DNA of 64,000 nt from Kaistia granuli DSM 23481 (GTDB lineage: Bacteria; Pseudomonadota; Alphaproteobacteria; Rhizobiales; Kaistiaceae): contig NZ_AQYH01000019.1 of NCBI RefSeq assembly GCF_000380505.1, positions 62,001-126,000 on the forward strand. Direction: 5' to 3'. The notes beneath the pieces were generated by a model. That model worked only from the letters and a program-made list of their open reading frames with translations. It made no database searches and had not been told where the DNA came from. Each line of letters begins with the position of its first letter. Position 1 is the stretch's first letter. This document shows, in pieces, positions 36,377 to 44,450 of this stretch. Both the position numbers and the translations under genes were made by a program.

Positions 36377-37983
36377 AGTTCGGCTCCTGTCCCGTCGCCG
36401 AGGCCGAGGGGGCGCTGCTCGCCCATTCGCTCGCCTTTGACGGACATGTCCTGCGCAAGGGTATTCGCCTGACGGCGGAGCATCTCGCCTCGCTGCAGGC
36501 GGCCGGTGTCGAACGGGTCGTGGTGGCGCGCCTCGAGGCCGCCGACGTGCATGAGGATGCGGCGGCCGCGCGTCTCGCCTCGGCCGTCGCCGGACCGCAT
36601 GTCGAGGTCGAGGCGCCCTTCACCGGACGCTCCAATCTGCATGCCGAGGCGAACGGCCTGCTGGTCGTCGATCGCGACGCCATAGACCGCTTCAACCGCG
36701 TCGATCCGGCGGTAACGCTGGCGACGTTGCCGGCCTATGCCCCGGTATCGGCCGGGCAGATGGTCGCCACCGTCAAGATCATCCCCTTCGCCGTCGGCCA
36801 TGCGCCGCTGGAAGCGGCGGAGCGGATCGCCGCCGCGTCGAGCCTCGTTCGCGTCGCGCCGTTTCGGCCACTCGCCGTCGGCCTCGTCGCCACCGTGCTA
36901 CCGAGCCTCAAGCCGTCGACGCTGGACAAGACCCGGCGGATGACCGAGGCCCGCCTGAAGCCCGCCGGCGCGACCCTGCTGGCGGAGCGGCGGGTGGCCC
37001 ATGACGCGGCTGCTATCGGCGCAGCGCTTTCGGATCTTTCTCGCGCGGGCGCCGACCTTATGATCGTCTTCGGCGCCTCGGCCATGGTCGATGCCGAGGA
37101 TGTCGTGCCGGCCGGCATCCAGGCGGCGGGCGGACGGGTCATCCAGCTCGGCATGCCGGTCGATCCCGGCAATCTGCTGGTGCTCGGCGAGCTCGACGGC
37201 CGGCCCGTCATCGGTGCGCCGGGCTGCGCCCGCAGTCCGCGCGAAAACGGCTTCGACTGGGTGCTCGGCCGCCTGTTGGCCGGGATCGCCGTCACGCCGG
37301 AGGAAATCTCCGGCCTCGGCGTCGGCGGGCTGCTGATGGAAATCGCCTCGCGGCCGCAGCCGCGCGAACCGGCCGCGGCAGGGCCGCCGAAGATCGCGGC
37401 GCTGGTGCTGGCGGCCGGGCAGGGGCGGCGCATGGGCGGTCCGAACAAGCTGCTGGCCGAGATCGGCGGCCGCAGCCTTGTGCGCGGCGTCGTCGAGGCG
37501 GCTCTCGCCAGCAAGGCTGCTTCGGTCACGGTCGTCACTGGACATCGGCGGGACGAGGTTGAACAGGCGCTGGCGGGACAGCCGGTACGCCTTGTCGACA
37601 ATCCCGACTATGCCGAGGGCCTCTCGACTTCGATCCGTCAGGGCATCGCCAGTCTCGATGCGGATATCGACGGCGTCCTGATTATGCTCGCGGACATGCC
37701 GCTCCTGACCGCCGACATCCTCGACCGGCTGATCGCGGCGTTCGATCCGAAGGCGGACCGGCTGGTCGTGGTGCCGACAAACGCCGGCAAGCGCGGCAAT
37801 CCGGTGCTGTGGTCGCGGGCCTTCTTCGGCGAGTTGCAGGCGATCGAGGGCGACACCGGCGCGCGCCACCTGATCGGCGCGCATGCCGACGCGGTCGTCG
37901 AGGTCGAGATCGGGCCCGAAGTCGCGCTCGATCTCGATACGCCGGAAGCGCTCCGGGCGGCGGGCGGCAAGCTGCCGGCCTGA
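36373..37983 (+). CDS. Molybdopterin-binding / MobA-like nucleotidyltransferase fusion
   Basis: The 536-residue protein starts at GTG 36373, overlapping the previous stop. Residues 1 to about 335 are a MoeA/CinA-like molybdopterin-binding region (MIVFGASAMVDAEDVVPAGI, GRPVIGAPGCARSP). From about residue 343 a MobA/MocA-like NTP transferase begins: ALVLAAGQGRRMGGPNKLL, HRRDEVEQAL, and IMLADMPLLTADILDRLI with the metal-binding Asp. It probably adds CMP or GMP to molybdopterin (molybdopterin cytosine dinucleotide is used by xanthine dehydrogenase-type and CO dehydrogenase enzymes). It ends the maturation operon. Confidence 0.92.
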   Translation: MKFGSCPVAEAEGALLAHSLAFDGHVLRKGIRLTAEHLASLQAAGVERVVVARLEAADVHEDAAAARLASAVAGPHVEVEAPFTGRSNLHAEANGLLVVDRDAIDRFNRVDPAVTLATLPAYAPVSAGQMVATVKIIPFAVGHAPLEAAERIAAASSLVRVAPFRPLAVGLVATVLPSLKPSTLDKTRRMTEARLKPAGATLLAERRVAHDAAAIGAALSDLSRAGADLMIVFGASAMVDAEDVVPAGIQAAGGRVIQLGMPVDPGNLLVLGELDGRPVIGAPGCARSPRENGFDWVLGRLLAGIAVTPEEISGLGVGGLLMEIASRPQPREPAAAGPPKIAALVLAAGQGRRMGGPNKLLAEIGGRSLVRGVVEAALASKAASVTVVTGHRRDEVEQALAGQPVRLVDNPDYAEGLSTSIRQGIASLDADIDGVLIMLADMPLLTADILDRLIAAFDPKADRLVVVPTNAGKRGNPVLWSRAFFGELQAIEGDTGARHLIGAHADAVVEVEIGPEVALDLDTPEALRAAGGKLPA

Positions 37984-37993
37984 GAGATCCGCC

Positions 37994-38749
37994 TTACTCG
38001 CAGCAGCTATGGCTCGCAGCCGCAGCCGGACGATCCTCATATCGATCGTGCAGGCGGACCCAGTTCATCGTCGATGCCTCGTTGCGCCCCTTCGGGGTCA
38101 GGTCGAGGTAATTGTGCGCGCCGATCAGGATGTCGGCGCCGCGCGCATAGGTCGAGTAGGTGTGGAAGATCCGGCCGTCGGGATCCTTGTAGAACACGCT
38201 GAGCCCGTGATGCTCGTCGAGATAGAGGTCGCGGAGCGTGTAGTTGTGCTCGTAGCGGCCGGCGGCGATTTCCGCCTCCGAGGGGTAGACGTGGTAGTCG
38301 GCGTTGAAATCGCTTCCCGCCGAAGACACCCATTTGAACTGCCAGCCCATGCGCTTCTTGAAGGCCTGGAATTCCGCGTAAGGGGCGCGGGAGACGGCGA
38401 GCAGCGTCACGTCGTGATGCGCGAGGTGGAGATTGGCGCCGTCGATGTGATCGGACACGAAGGAGCAGCCGATGCAGCCTTCCTGCCAGCCGGGGCCGAA
38501 CATGAAGTGGTAGACCATCAGCTGGCTGCGACCGTCGAAGAGGTCGGCGAGCGTCTCTCGCCCGTTGGGGCCTTCGAAGACATAGTCCTTGTCGATTTCG
38601 ACCCAGGGCAGGGCGCGGCGTTCCGCGCTCAATTGCTCGCGCAGATGGGTGAGTTCCTTTTCCCGGGCGAGATGCGCCTTGCGCGCCACTACCCATTCGT
38701 CCCGCGAGACGACCTTCGGATTGGACGTCGATCGGTCGAGCGTGTTCAT
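37994..38749 (-). CDS. DUF899 family thioredoxin-like protein
   Basis: The 251-residue protein has the DUF899 pattern: VVSRDEWVVARKAHLAREKELTHLRE, LPWVEIDKDYVFEGPNG, then MFGPGWQEGCIGCSFVSDHIDG, with a CxxC (CIGC) in a thioredoxin-like position. The second half carries the conserved LSVFYKDPDGRIFHTYSTYARG. The C-terminus ends SHSCCE, adding two Cys. The start at 38749 (MNTLDRS) is preferred over the open upstream frame. Family function is unknown, and a role in thiol redox chemistry is plausible. It is convergent with the Mo operon. Confidence 0.88.
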   Translation of the reverse strand: MNTLDRSTSNPKVVSRDEWVVARKAHLAREKELTHLREQLSAERRALPWVEIDKDYVFEGPNGRETLADLFDGRSQLMVYHFMFGPGWQEGCIGCSFVSDHIDGANLHLAHHDVTLLAVSRAPYAEFQAFKKRMGWQFKWVSSAGSDFNADYHVYPSEAEIAAGRYEHNYTLRDLYLDEHHGLSVFYKDPDGRIFHTYSTYARGADILIGAHNYLDLTPKGRNEASTMNWVRLHDRYEDRPAAAASHSCCE

Positions 38750-38932
38750 CGCTGTAACTCCCTGTGAGAGGTTCCTACGGCTTCGTCGTCGACACCGGCG
38801 CGGGTTCGGAATGCGGGCGCGCGTCGGCATGCGGTCCGGCCCTTCGGCCGGCCGATATCGGCAGGATGTTCTGCCCGATTGGTGACTTGTGTCGCCCGGA
38901 CTGCTCCGGGCCGGAAAAATGACCTTCGCGCG

Positions 38933-39385
38933 CTACTTCTGCGCGCCGCGGGTGACGAAACGTTCGAGCTTGTCGATCGCGCCGCTCCAGCCGGTCCGAT
39001 GGCTCGCGACCAGGGCCTCGTCGGCGAGCTGGGCGTGGGTCAGGGTCAGCATGGTGCCGCCCTCCTCGCCGCGCAGCGTGATGGTCATCAGCGTCGGCAT
39101 CTCCGGCATCTCGAACCAGGTCCAGGTGAACACCAGCTTCTCGTTCGGCACGACTTCCTGATAGACGCCGCTGGCGCCGTGTTCCTTGCCGTCATTGGAC
39201 TTGAAGCGGATCTGGTAGGCGCCGCCGACGCGCAGATCCGTCTCGGCGACGACGCTGCCGGCCTCGGTCTCGTGCGGCCCGAACCAGTGGACGAGCTTGG
39301 CCGGGTCGGTCCAGGCCTTGAAGATCCGGGCAGGGGACGCCTTGAGCTGGCGCTTCAGTGTCAGGCTCGGCTGATGCTCGGTCAT
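38933..39385 (-). CDS. SRPBCC (AHSA1-like) family protein, second ArsR module
   Basis: The 150-residue START/AHSA1-fold protein starts MTEHQPSLTLKRQLKASPARIFKAWTDPAKLVHWFGP, a strong AHSA1 match. It also has GGAYQIRFKSNDGKEHGASGVYQEVVPNEKLVFTW. Its start overlaps the ArsR stop by four bases (39382-39385), so it is translationally coupled. Ligand unknown. Confidence 0.92.
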   Translation of the reverse strand: MTEHQPSLTLKRQLKASPARIFKAWTDPAKLVHWFGPHETEAGSVVAETDLRVGGAYQIRFKSNDGKEHGASGVYQEVVPNEKLVFTWTWFEMPEMPTLMTITLRGEEGGTMLTLTHAQLADEALVASHRTGWSGAIDKLERFVTRGAQK

Positions 39386-39717
39386 GACGGGTCGTTCTCC
39401 ACGAATTCGGTGAGGCGGTCGAGCCGGGTCGACCAGAATTGCTGATAGTGATCGAGCCAGGCCATCGCGTCGGCCATGGGTCCGGCGTTCAGGCGGCACG
39501 TCACCGTTCGTCCCGTCTTCTGGCGCGTGATCAGCCCTGCGTCCGACAGGACGTTCAGATGCTTGAGGATCGCCGGAAGCGAGACCGGAAAGGGTTCTGC
39601 CAGTTCGCTGACCGAGGCTCCGTCCTGCGATCCCAGTCGGGCGAGCAGGGCGCGCCGCGTCGGATCGGCCAGGGCGGCGAAGGTTCGGTCCAGCTCCGTG
39701 TCGTCTAACTTAACCAT
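39382..39717 (-). CDS. ArsR-type HTH regulator of the second SRPBCC module
   Basis: The 111-residue winged-helix regulator has LDRTFAALADPTRRALLARLGSQDGASVSELAEPFPVSLPAILKHLNVLSDAGLI, with a wing TRQKTGRTV. It has no Cys pair for metal sensing. The ATG at 39717 is the only possible start, since the HTH begins close behind. That ATG sits inside a 20-base operator and seven bases after a -10 box, so no Shine-Dalgarno fits in the leader. Confidence 0.93.
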   Translation of the reverse strand: MVKLDDTELDRTFAALADPTRRALLARLGSQDGASVSELAEPFPVSLPAILKHLNVLSDAGLITRQKTGRTVTCRLNAGPMADAMAWLDHYQQFWSTRLDRLTEFVENDPS

Positions 39718-39727
39718 GTGGTTAAGT
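39708..39727. promoter_or_regulatory. Palindromic ArsR operator over the second ArsR start codon
   Basis: The sequence acttaaccatgtggttaagt has perfect 9-base arms around a 2-base centre. It overlaps the last bases of the -10 box, the likely transcription start and the ATG (39715-39717 on the minus strand). Confidence 0.75.
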
Positions 39728-39754
39728 GTATGCCCGCGCGGGCGCCGCTGTCAA
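39725..39754 (-). promoter_or_regulatory. Promoter of the second ArsR-SRPBCC module
   Basis: On the minus strand TTGACA (39754-39749) is followed, after 18 bases, by TACACT (39730-39725). Seven bases separate the -10 box from the ATG, which predicts a leaderless or nearly leaderless transcript. Confidence 0.6.
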
Positions 39755-39969
39755 GCCGCGCGGAAATGGGCGCGTGAGACTGTCCGTCAAACCGCACTCG
39801 GGTGAAGCGGCCCGGCCGCAATTTCCGGCTTGGCAGCACTGTTGCGCCAATGCTGCTAAAATACTGATATGTATAGATAATCGCCAAGATCTCGATTGAA
39901 AATCGACGACTGTTTTGAGACCATGGTGAGGTCCTTCTGTGGGACGTTCGATCGCTGGATGAGGTGCCT

Positions 39970-40236
39970 ATGTCGTCACCCCTGCTGCGTCAGCTTTCAG
40001 GCTATGGCCTGACCACCGCCCATATCCTGTATCGCCTTCCCGATCACCCGTTCTTCCTGCAGACCTTCATCTGGCAGGAATACGACCTCGCGCCGGATTT
40101 CCCGGAGCTCAATCAGTTTCTCGCGTTCTGGAGGCGCGAGATCGACGGCAAGTTGCATTCGGTCAGGGTGGCGCACAAGCGTCTGATCGGTCCGGCAGAA
40201 TGCCGGATCGCTGCGGCCCAATTCGCCTATCACTGA
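39970..40236 (+). CDS. usg: Usg family protein
   Basis: The 88-residue protein starts MSSPLLRQLSGYGLTTAHILYRLPDHPFFLQTFIWQEYDLAPDFPELNQFL and ends HSVRVAHKRLIGPAECR. Usg proteins occur next to the tryptophan operon in some bacteria and are of unknown function. The ATG at 39970 follows GAGG at good spacing; GTG at 39964 is less likely. No trp genes are near. The 252-base space upstream holds the second ArsR promoter and an inverted repeat TCGATT/AATCGA at 39892-39906. Confidence 0.87.
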   Translation: MSSPLLRQLSGYGLTTAHILYRLPDHPFFLQTFIWQEYDLAPDFPELNQFLAFWRREIDGKLHSVRVAHKRLIGPAECRIAAAQFAYH

Positions 40237-40253
40237 CGACAGGTGTTGGGGCG

Positions 40254-40281
40254 TCGCCAGCCGCAGGCGTGCGGCTGGCGA
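40254..40281. terminator. Strong hairpin between convergent usg and Anbu genes
   Basis: The stem TCGCCAGCCGCA / TGCGGCTGGCGA is 12 perfect base pairs with a 4-base loop. It lacks a T run on either strand, so it may work by blocking readthrough or as an RNA-end stabiliser. Confidence 0.55.
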
Positions 40282-40292
40282 AACGATGCGCG

Positions 40293-41039
40293 TCAAACGT
40301 CGTGGCCGTAGGGCGGTGCAGGGATCGCCTGGTGGGCGGCGCGCAGCGCCTCCGACCAGTGGGTCCTCATATGGGAGAAATACGTGTCGCTCTCGTCGAT
40401 GCGATGCGAGATCCCGATCTTGAGCTCGTCGCGCCGGATGACGGCGATATCGATCGGCATGCCGACGCCGAGATTGGAGCGCAGCGTCGAATCCATCGAG
40501 ATCAGGCCGAGCTTCAGCGCCTCGGAGGCGTCGGTTTCGCCGGTCACGGCGCGATCGAGGATCGGCTTGCCGTATTTGTGCTCGCCGATCTGCAGATAGG
40601 GCGTGTCGGGCGTCGCCTCGATGAAGTTGCCGGCCGAATAGATCATGAACAGGCGCAGGCGCCCGCCCTTGACCTGGCCGCCGAGCAGCATGGTCACGTC
40701 GAAGCTCGCCGCCTGCTGCTCCATCGATTTGCCGTGGATGCGGTAGACCTCGCGGATGGCGCGGCCGACGAACTGCGCGACCTTGAACATCGAGGGGATG
40801 GTGTGGATCGTCTCGATCTTGCCGGTTTCCGGGTTCTCGAGACCTTCGGTCAACACGTTCAGCACCGATTGGCTGACGGCAAGGTTGCCCGCCGTGGCGA
40901 TCGCGATCACGCGCTCGCCCTCGGTCTGGTAGAGGTGCAGCTTCCGGAACGTCGCGATGTTGTCGAGTCCGGCATTGGTGCGGGTGTCGGCCAGCATGAC
41001 CAACCCGTCGCGCACCAGAATTCCAACGCAATAGGTCAT
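40293..41039 (-). CDS. Anbu proteasome-like peptidase (20S beta-subunit fold)
   Basis: The 248-residue N-terminal nucleophile hydrolase belongs to the Anbu (ancestral beta-subunit) family. The start MTYCVGILVRDGLVMLADTRTNAGLD puts Thr2 as the new N-terminal Thr after Met removal. Numbering from that Thr, Asp is at 17 (LAD) and Lys at 32 (FRK), matching the Thr-Asp-Lys site of proteasome beta subunits. Known Anbu structures form open helical rings rather than closed barrels. The start at 41039 is fixed by this processing logic. It is the last gene of an ATP-grasp/Alpha-E/transglutaminase operon, and its cellular substrate is unknown. Confidence 0.92.
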   Translation of the reverse strand: MTYCVGILVRDGLVMLADTRTNAGLDNIATFRKLHLYQTEGERVIAIATAGNLAVSQSVLNVLTEGLENPETGKIETIHTIPSMFKVAQFVGRAIREVYRIHGKSMEQQAASFDVTMLLGGQVKGGRLRLFMIYSAGNFIEATPDTPYLQIGEHKYGKPILDRAVTGETDASEALKLGLISMDSTLRSNLGVGMPIDIAVIRRDELKIGISHRIDESDTYFSHMRTHWSEALRAAHQAIPAPPYGHDV

Positions 41040-41120
41040 AAACTCTTCGTCCTGCCCCGCCCCGGCCGGAGTTTTAGGGGACTGAGATTGAGGCGCAAGT
41101 GAAAATTCCACCGACGCTCC

Positions 41121-41939
41121 CTATCGTTTCGACGCACGGGCTTCTGATACGCTGATCGAAATCGCCGGCGAACGGACGCCGTCGCCATAGGCGGTGCCGC
41201 GCACGGGGGCAGCGCCGATGGCGTCGAGGCCGATCGCCAGCCGGACATGAGTATCCGTCGGGCAGAGGTTCATCGCCGCGTCGAAGCCGATCCAGCCGAC
41301 GCCGTCGACATGGGCTTCCGCCCAGCCGTGTTCGGCCGTCGCCGGCGTTTCCGTGTCGGGACGAAACAGGTAGCCGCTGGCGAAGCGAGCCGGAATGCCG
41401 AGATGGCGCGCGGCGGCGATCATCACATGCGAGACCGCCCGGGCGTCGCCTCGTCCGGAAGCGAAGGTGGCCTTGGCGCTGTCGTCCTTGCCATCGCCGC
41501 CCGGCAGGATCCGCTCATGCAGGCTGCCCATCAACGCGTGCAGCCGCGACAGCCGGTCGGCCGGCGCCGAAGCGGCGATCTCGTCGGCGAAGGCGCGGAT
41601 GTCGGCGTCCGGCGTCGTCGACGGCGTCACCCGCAGGAAAACGCCGACGGGAAAGCGCTCGGTCTGGCCGCGCACCATGCCGGCCATGTCGTGTGTCTCG
41701 ACATCGCCGAGCGCGGTGATGACCAGCCCGTCGAGCCGACCCTCGGTGGTGAAGGAATGGACGACATTGCCGAACGGATCGGTGGCCGGATCAAGCCGGC
41801 AATCATGATCGACCTCGATCCGCCAGTTGACGACGAACTGGCCGTCATGGCCGCGCGGCGTCAACCGCAGGGTCTGGATCGCCCCGGTTGCCGGAGGGTC
41901 GAAGCGATAGGCCGTCTCGTGAACGATTTTGAGGCGCAT
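41121..41939 (-). CDS. Transglutaminase-fold protein of the Anbu operon, catalytic Cys apparently absent
   Basis: The 272-residue protein has the bacterial transglutaminase N-terminal region (MRLKIVHETAYRFDPPATGAIQTLRLTPR) and the papain-like core. The His of the usual triad is kept (H204 in EHGWAEAH) and so is the Asp (D220 in WIGFDAAMN). Where active members read G-V-C-Q-D-x-A-H, this reads G164-D-A-R-A-V-S-H171, so the nucleophile position is Ala166. The NLCPTDTHVRLAIGLD and APVRGTAYGD elements match Anbu-linked relatives. It overlaps neither neighbour but lies 12 bases after Alpha-E. It may be a pseudoenzyme that binds rather than cleaves amides. Confidence 0.88.
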   Translation of the reverse strand: MRLKIVHETAYRFDPPATGAIQTLRLTPRGHDGQFVVNWRIEVDHDCRLDPATDPFGNVVHSFTTEGRLDGLVITALGDVETHDMAGMVRGQTERFPVGVFLRVTPSTTPDADIRAFADEIAASAPADRLSRLHALMGSLHERILPGGDGKDDSAKATFASGRGDARAVSHVMIAAARHLGIPARFASGYLFRPDTETPATAEHGWAEAHVDGVGWIGFDAAMNLCPTDTHVRLAIGLDAIGAAPVRGTAYGDGVRSPAISISVSEARASKR

Positions 41940-41951
41940 GAAACGGTTCCG

Positions 41952-42893
41952 TCAGGCGAGGTACTGATCGGTGATCGCCTGTCCGAGGCGGGCATTCTCG
42001 CCGATGAACTCGGTCAGGAACTCGTGCAGGCCGTCGGCGAACACGTCGTCGATGGTGGCGTTCTGCAGCCGGTTGCGGGTCGAGCGGGCGACACGCTGCG
42101 CCGGGCCCTGCCGGCCATAGGCAAGCGACAGCTCGTCCAGGAAGGCGCAGATATTGTCGTAGCAGGAGGCGAGCGAGCGCGGCAGCTGGTCGTTCAGCAC
42201 CAGCAGGTCGGCGACCAGCCAAGGCTTCAGGCTCTCGCGATAGACCCAGTGATAGGCGGTGTTGGCCGAGACCGAGCGCAGGATCGACGACCATTGGAAA
42301 TAGTCGAGGCCGCCGCCGACGCTCTCCTGCGCCGGCAGCAGCAGGTGATACTTCACGTCGAGGATGCGCGCTGTGTTGTCGGCCCGCTCGATGAAGGAGC
42401 CGAGGCTCGAGAAGAAATAGACGTCGTTGCGGATCATCGTCCGATAGGCCGAGCCGTCGAAGCGCAGCGAGGCTTCCTTCACATAGACGAGAAACTCGTT
42501 GAGCCTCATGCGGTCGCGCGAGGCGCCGTCGAACTGGCGCAGGCCGAGCCAGGCGCCGTTGATCGCGTCCCACATCTCCGAGGTCAACGCGGTCCGCACC
42601 GAGCGGGCGTTGACGCGGGCCCGCTCCAGGCAGGAGCGGATGGAGGACGGGTTCTCGGGTGAAAAGGCGAGGAAGTCGATGATGTTCTCGGCCGTCGGCT
42701 CGCGGTTCAGCGACTTGAACAGGCCGAGGGCCCCGGTAGCGGCGACCGCCGATTCCCATTCGTTGGAGCCGCCGGCATAGGCGATCGGCATGGCGGCAAG
42801 GCGGTTGGCGGCGTCGATGATGCGGGCGGTGTTCTCGGCGCGCTCGACATAGCGGGCCAGCCAGAAAAGATTGTCGGCGGTACGGCTCAGCAC
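41952..42893 (-). CDS. Alpha-E domain-containing protein
   Basis: The 313-residue all-helical protein starts at a GTG (MLSRTADNLFWLARYVERAENTARIIDAANRLAAM), the highly conserved Alpha-E opening, with a repeat-like FIERADNTARILDVKYHLLLP later. Alpha-E proteins are found almost only beside circularly permuted ATP-grasp and transglutaminase genes. Their role is not established; they may bind a cofactor or peptide or aid ligase assembly. It lies between the ATP-grasp and transglutaminase genes on the minus strand. Confidence 0.92.
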   Translation of the reverse strand: MLSRTADNLFWLARYVERAENTARIIDAANRLAAMPIAYAGGSNEWESAVAATGALGLFKSLNREPTAENIIDFLAFSPENPSSIRSCLERARVNARSVRTALTSEMWDAINGAWLGLRQFDGASRDRMRLNEFLVYVKEASLRFDGSAYRTMIRNDVYFFSSLGSFIERADNTARILDVKYHLLLPAQESVGGGLDYFQWSSILRSVSANTAYHWVYRESLKPWLVADLLVLNDQLPRSLASCYDNICAFLDELSLAYGRQGPAQRVARSTRNRLQNATIDDVFADGLHEFLTEFIGENARLGQAITDQYLA

Positions 42894-43031
42894 GGAACGG
42901 AACTCCGGAAATCAGATCCTGCGCCGGGCCCTTTTCCGCAAGCGGGCGAGGGACATGGGCGGCAAGGCTGCATCGACATGGGAGAAAGGCGCCCGCTCTC
43001 CCGCAGGGCGGAGAGCGCTGAAGCGAGGGGA

Positions 43032-44450
43032 TCAGGCATCGAGCACCCATGTATCCTTGGTGCCGCCGCCCTGGCTCGAATTGACCACCAGCGATCCTTC
43101 CTTGAGCGCCACCCGGGTCAGCCCGCCGGGCACGATGCGGACCTTGTCGCGGCCGGAAAGCACGAAAGGCCGCAGGTCGACATGGCGCGGGGCGATGCCG
43201 GCGTCGACGAAGGTCGGCGAGGTCGACAGCGCCAACGTAGGCTGGGCGATGAAATCGTCGGGATTGGCGCGGAGCTTGGCGCCGAACTCCTCCCGTGTCT
43301 TGCGGTCGGAGGCGGGGCCGATCAGCATGCCGTAGCCGCCGGATCCGGCGACTTCCTTGACCACCAGCGTATCGAGATTGTCGAGCACGTATTTGAGTGC
43401 GTCGGGCTCGCGGCAGCGCCAGGTCGGCACGTTCTTCAGGATCGGCTCCTCGCCGAGATAGAAGCGGACGATCTCCGGCATGTAGGAATAGACCGCCTTG
43501 TCGTCGGCGACGCCGGTGCCGACGGCGTTGGAGAGCGTGATGTTGCCGGCGCGGTAGGCGTTCATCAGCCCGGGCACGCCGAGGATCGAATCCGGCCGGA
43601 AGGTGAGCGGATCGAGGAAGTCGTCGTCGAGGCGGCGATAGAGCACGTCGACGCGCTTCGGCCCCTCTGTCGTGCGCATGTAGACGACATTGTCGCGCAC
43701 CAGCAGGTCGCGGCCCTCGACCAGCTCGATGCCGAGCTTGTCGGCGAGGAAGGAGTGCTCATAGAAGGCGGAGTTGAACGGCCCCGGCGTCAAAAGCGCC
43801 ACCGTCGGATCGCCCGGCGCCGAGAGCGGCGCCACCGATTTCAGTGTTGCCAGCAGCGCGTCCGGGTAGTTCTCGACCGGCGCGATGCGATGTTCGGCGA
43901 ACAGGTCCGGGAACAGCTTCATCATCACTTCCCGGTTCTCCAGCATGTAGGAGACGCCGGAAGGCGTGCGGGCATTGTCCTCCAGCACGTAGAAGGTGTC
44001 GGGATCGACGCGGACGATGTCGATGCCGGCGATCATCACATAGATGTCGTGCGCGAGCTTCAGGCCGGCCATCTCCGGCCGGTAGTAGGGGTTCTGGTAG
44101 ATCAGGTCCTGCGGCACGATGCCGGCGCGCAGGATGTCGCCCTTGGAATAGATGTCAGTCAGGAAGGCGTTGAGCGCCTTGACCCGCTGTTCCAGGCCTT
44201 TCGAGAGCTTGGTCCATTCCGGCGCGGTGATGATGCGCGGGATGATGTCGAACGGGATGATCCGTTCTTCGCCGTCATTGTCGCCATAGACCGCGAAGGT
44301 GATGCCGATGCGGCGGAAGAGCAGCTCGGCCTCGGCGCGCCGGGTGGATAAGAGATCCGGCGGAGTCGAGTCCAGCCAGCGCTTGAGGATTTCGTAGCCT
44401 GGCCGGCAGCTTTCGCTGCTCGCGCTCATTTCGTCGAAGGCAACGACCAT
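43032..44450 (-). CDS. Circularly permuted ATP-grasp protein (type 2), amide ligase-like
   Basis: The 472-residue ATP-grasp protein carries YGDNDGEERIIPFDIIPRIITAPEW near its start and the ATP/Mg-binding parts (DTFYVLEDNARTPSGVSYMLENR, VDVLYRRLDDDFLDPLTFRPDSILGVPGLMNAYR, LRPFVLSGRD). These match the circularly permuted ATP-grasp group predicted to make amide or peptide bonds. It ends in SSQGGGTKDTWVLD, as usual for the group. An alternative ATG at 44429 shortens it by seven residues. It opens the operon with Alpha-E, transglutaminase fold and Anbu, predicted to build and then cleave a peptide-like tag or metabolite. Confidence 0.9.
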   Translation of the reverse strand: MVVAFDEMSASSESCRPGYEILKRWLDSTPPDLLSTRRAEAELLFRRIGITFAVYGDNDGEERIIPFDIIPRIITAPEWTKLSKGLEQRVKALNAFLTDIYSKGDILRAGIVPQDLIYQNPYYRPEMAGLKLAHDIYVMIAGIDIVRVDPDTFYVLEDNARTPSGVSYMLENREVMMKLFPDLFAEHRIAPVENYPDALLATLKSVAPLSAPGDPTVALLTPGPFNSAFYEHSFLADKLGIELVEGRDLLVRDNVVYMRTTEGPKRVDVLYRRLDDDFLDPLTFRPDSILGVPGLMNAYRAGNITLSNAVGTGVADDKAVYSYMPEIVRFYLGEEPILKNVPTWRCREPDALKYVLDNLDTLVVKEVAGSGGYGMLIGPASDRKTREEFGAKLRANPDDFIAQPTLALSTSPTFVDAGIAPRHVDLRPFVLSGRDKVRIVPGGLTRVALKEGSLVVNSSQGGGTKDTWVLDA

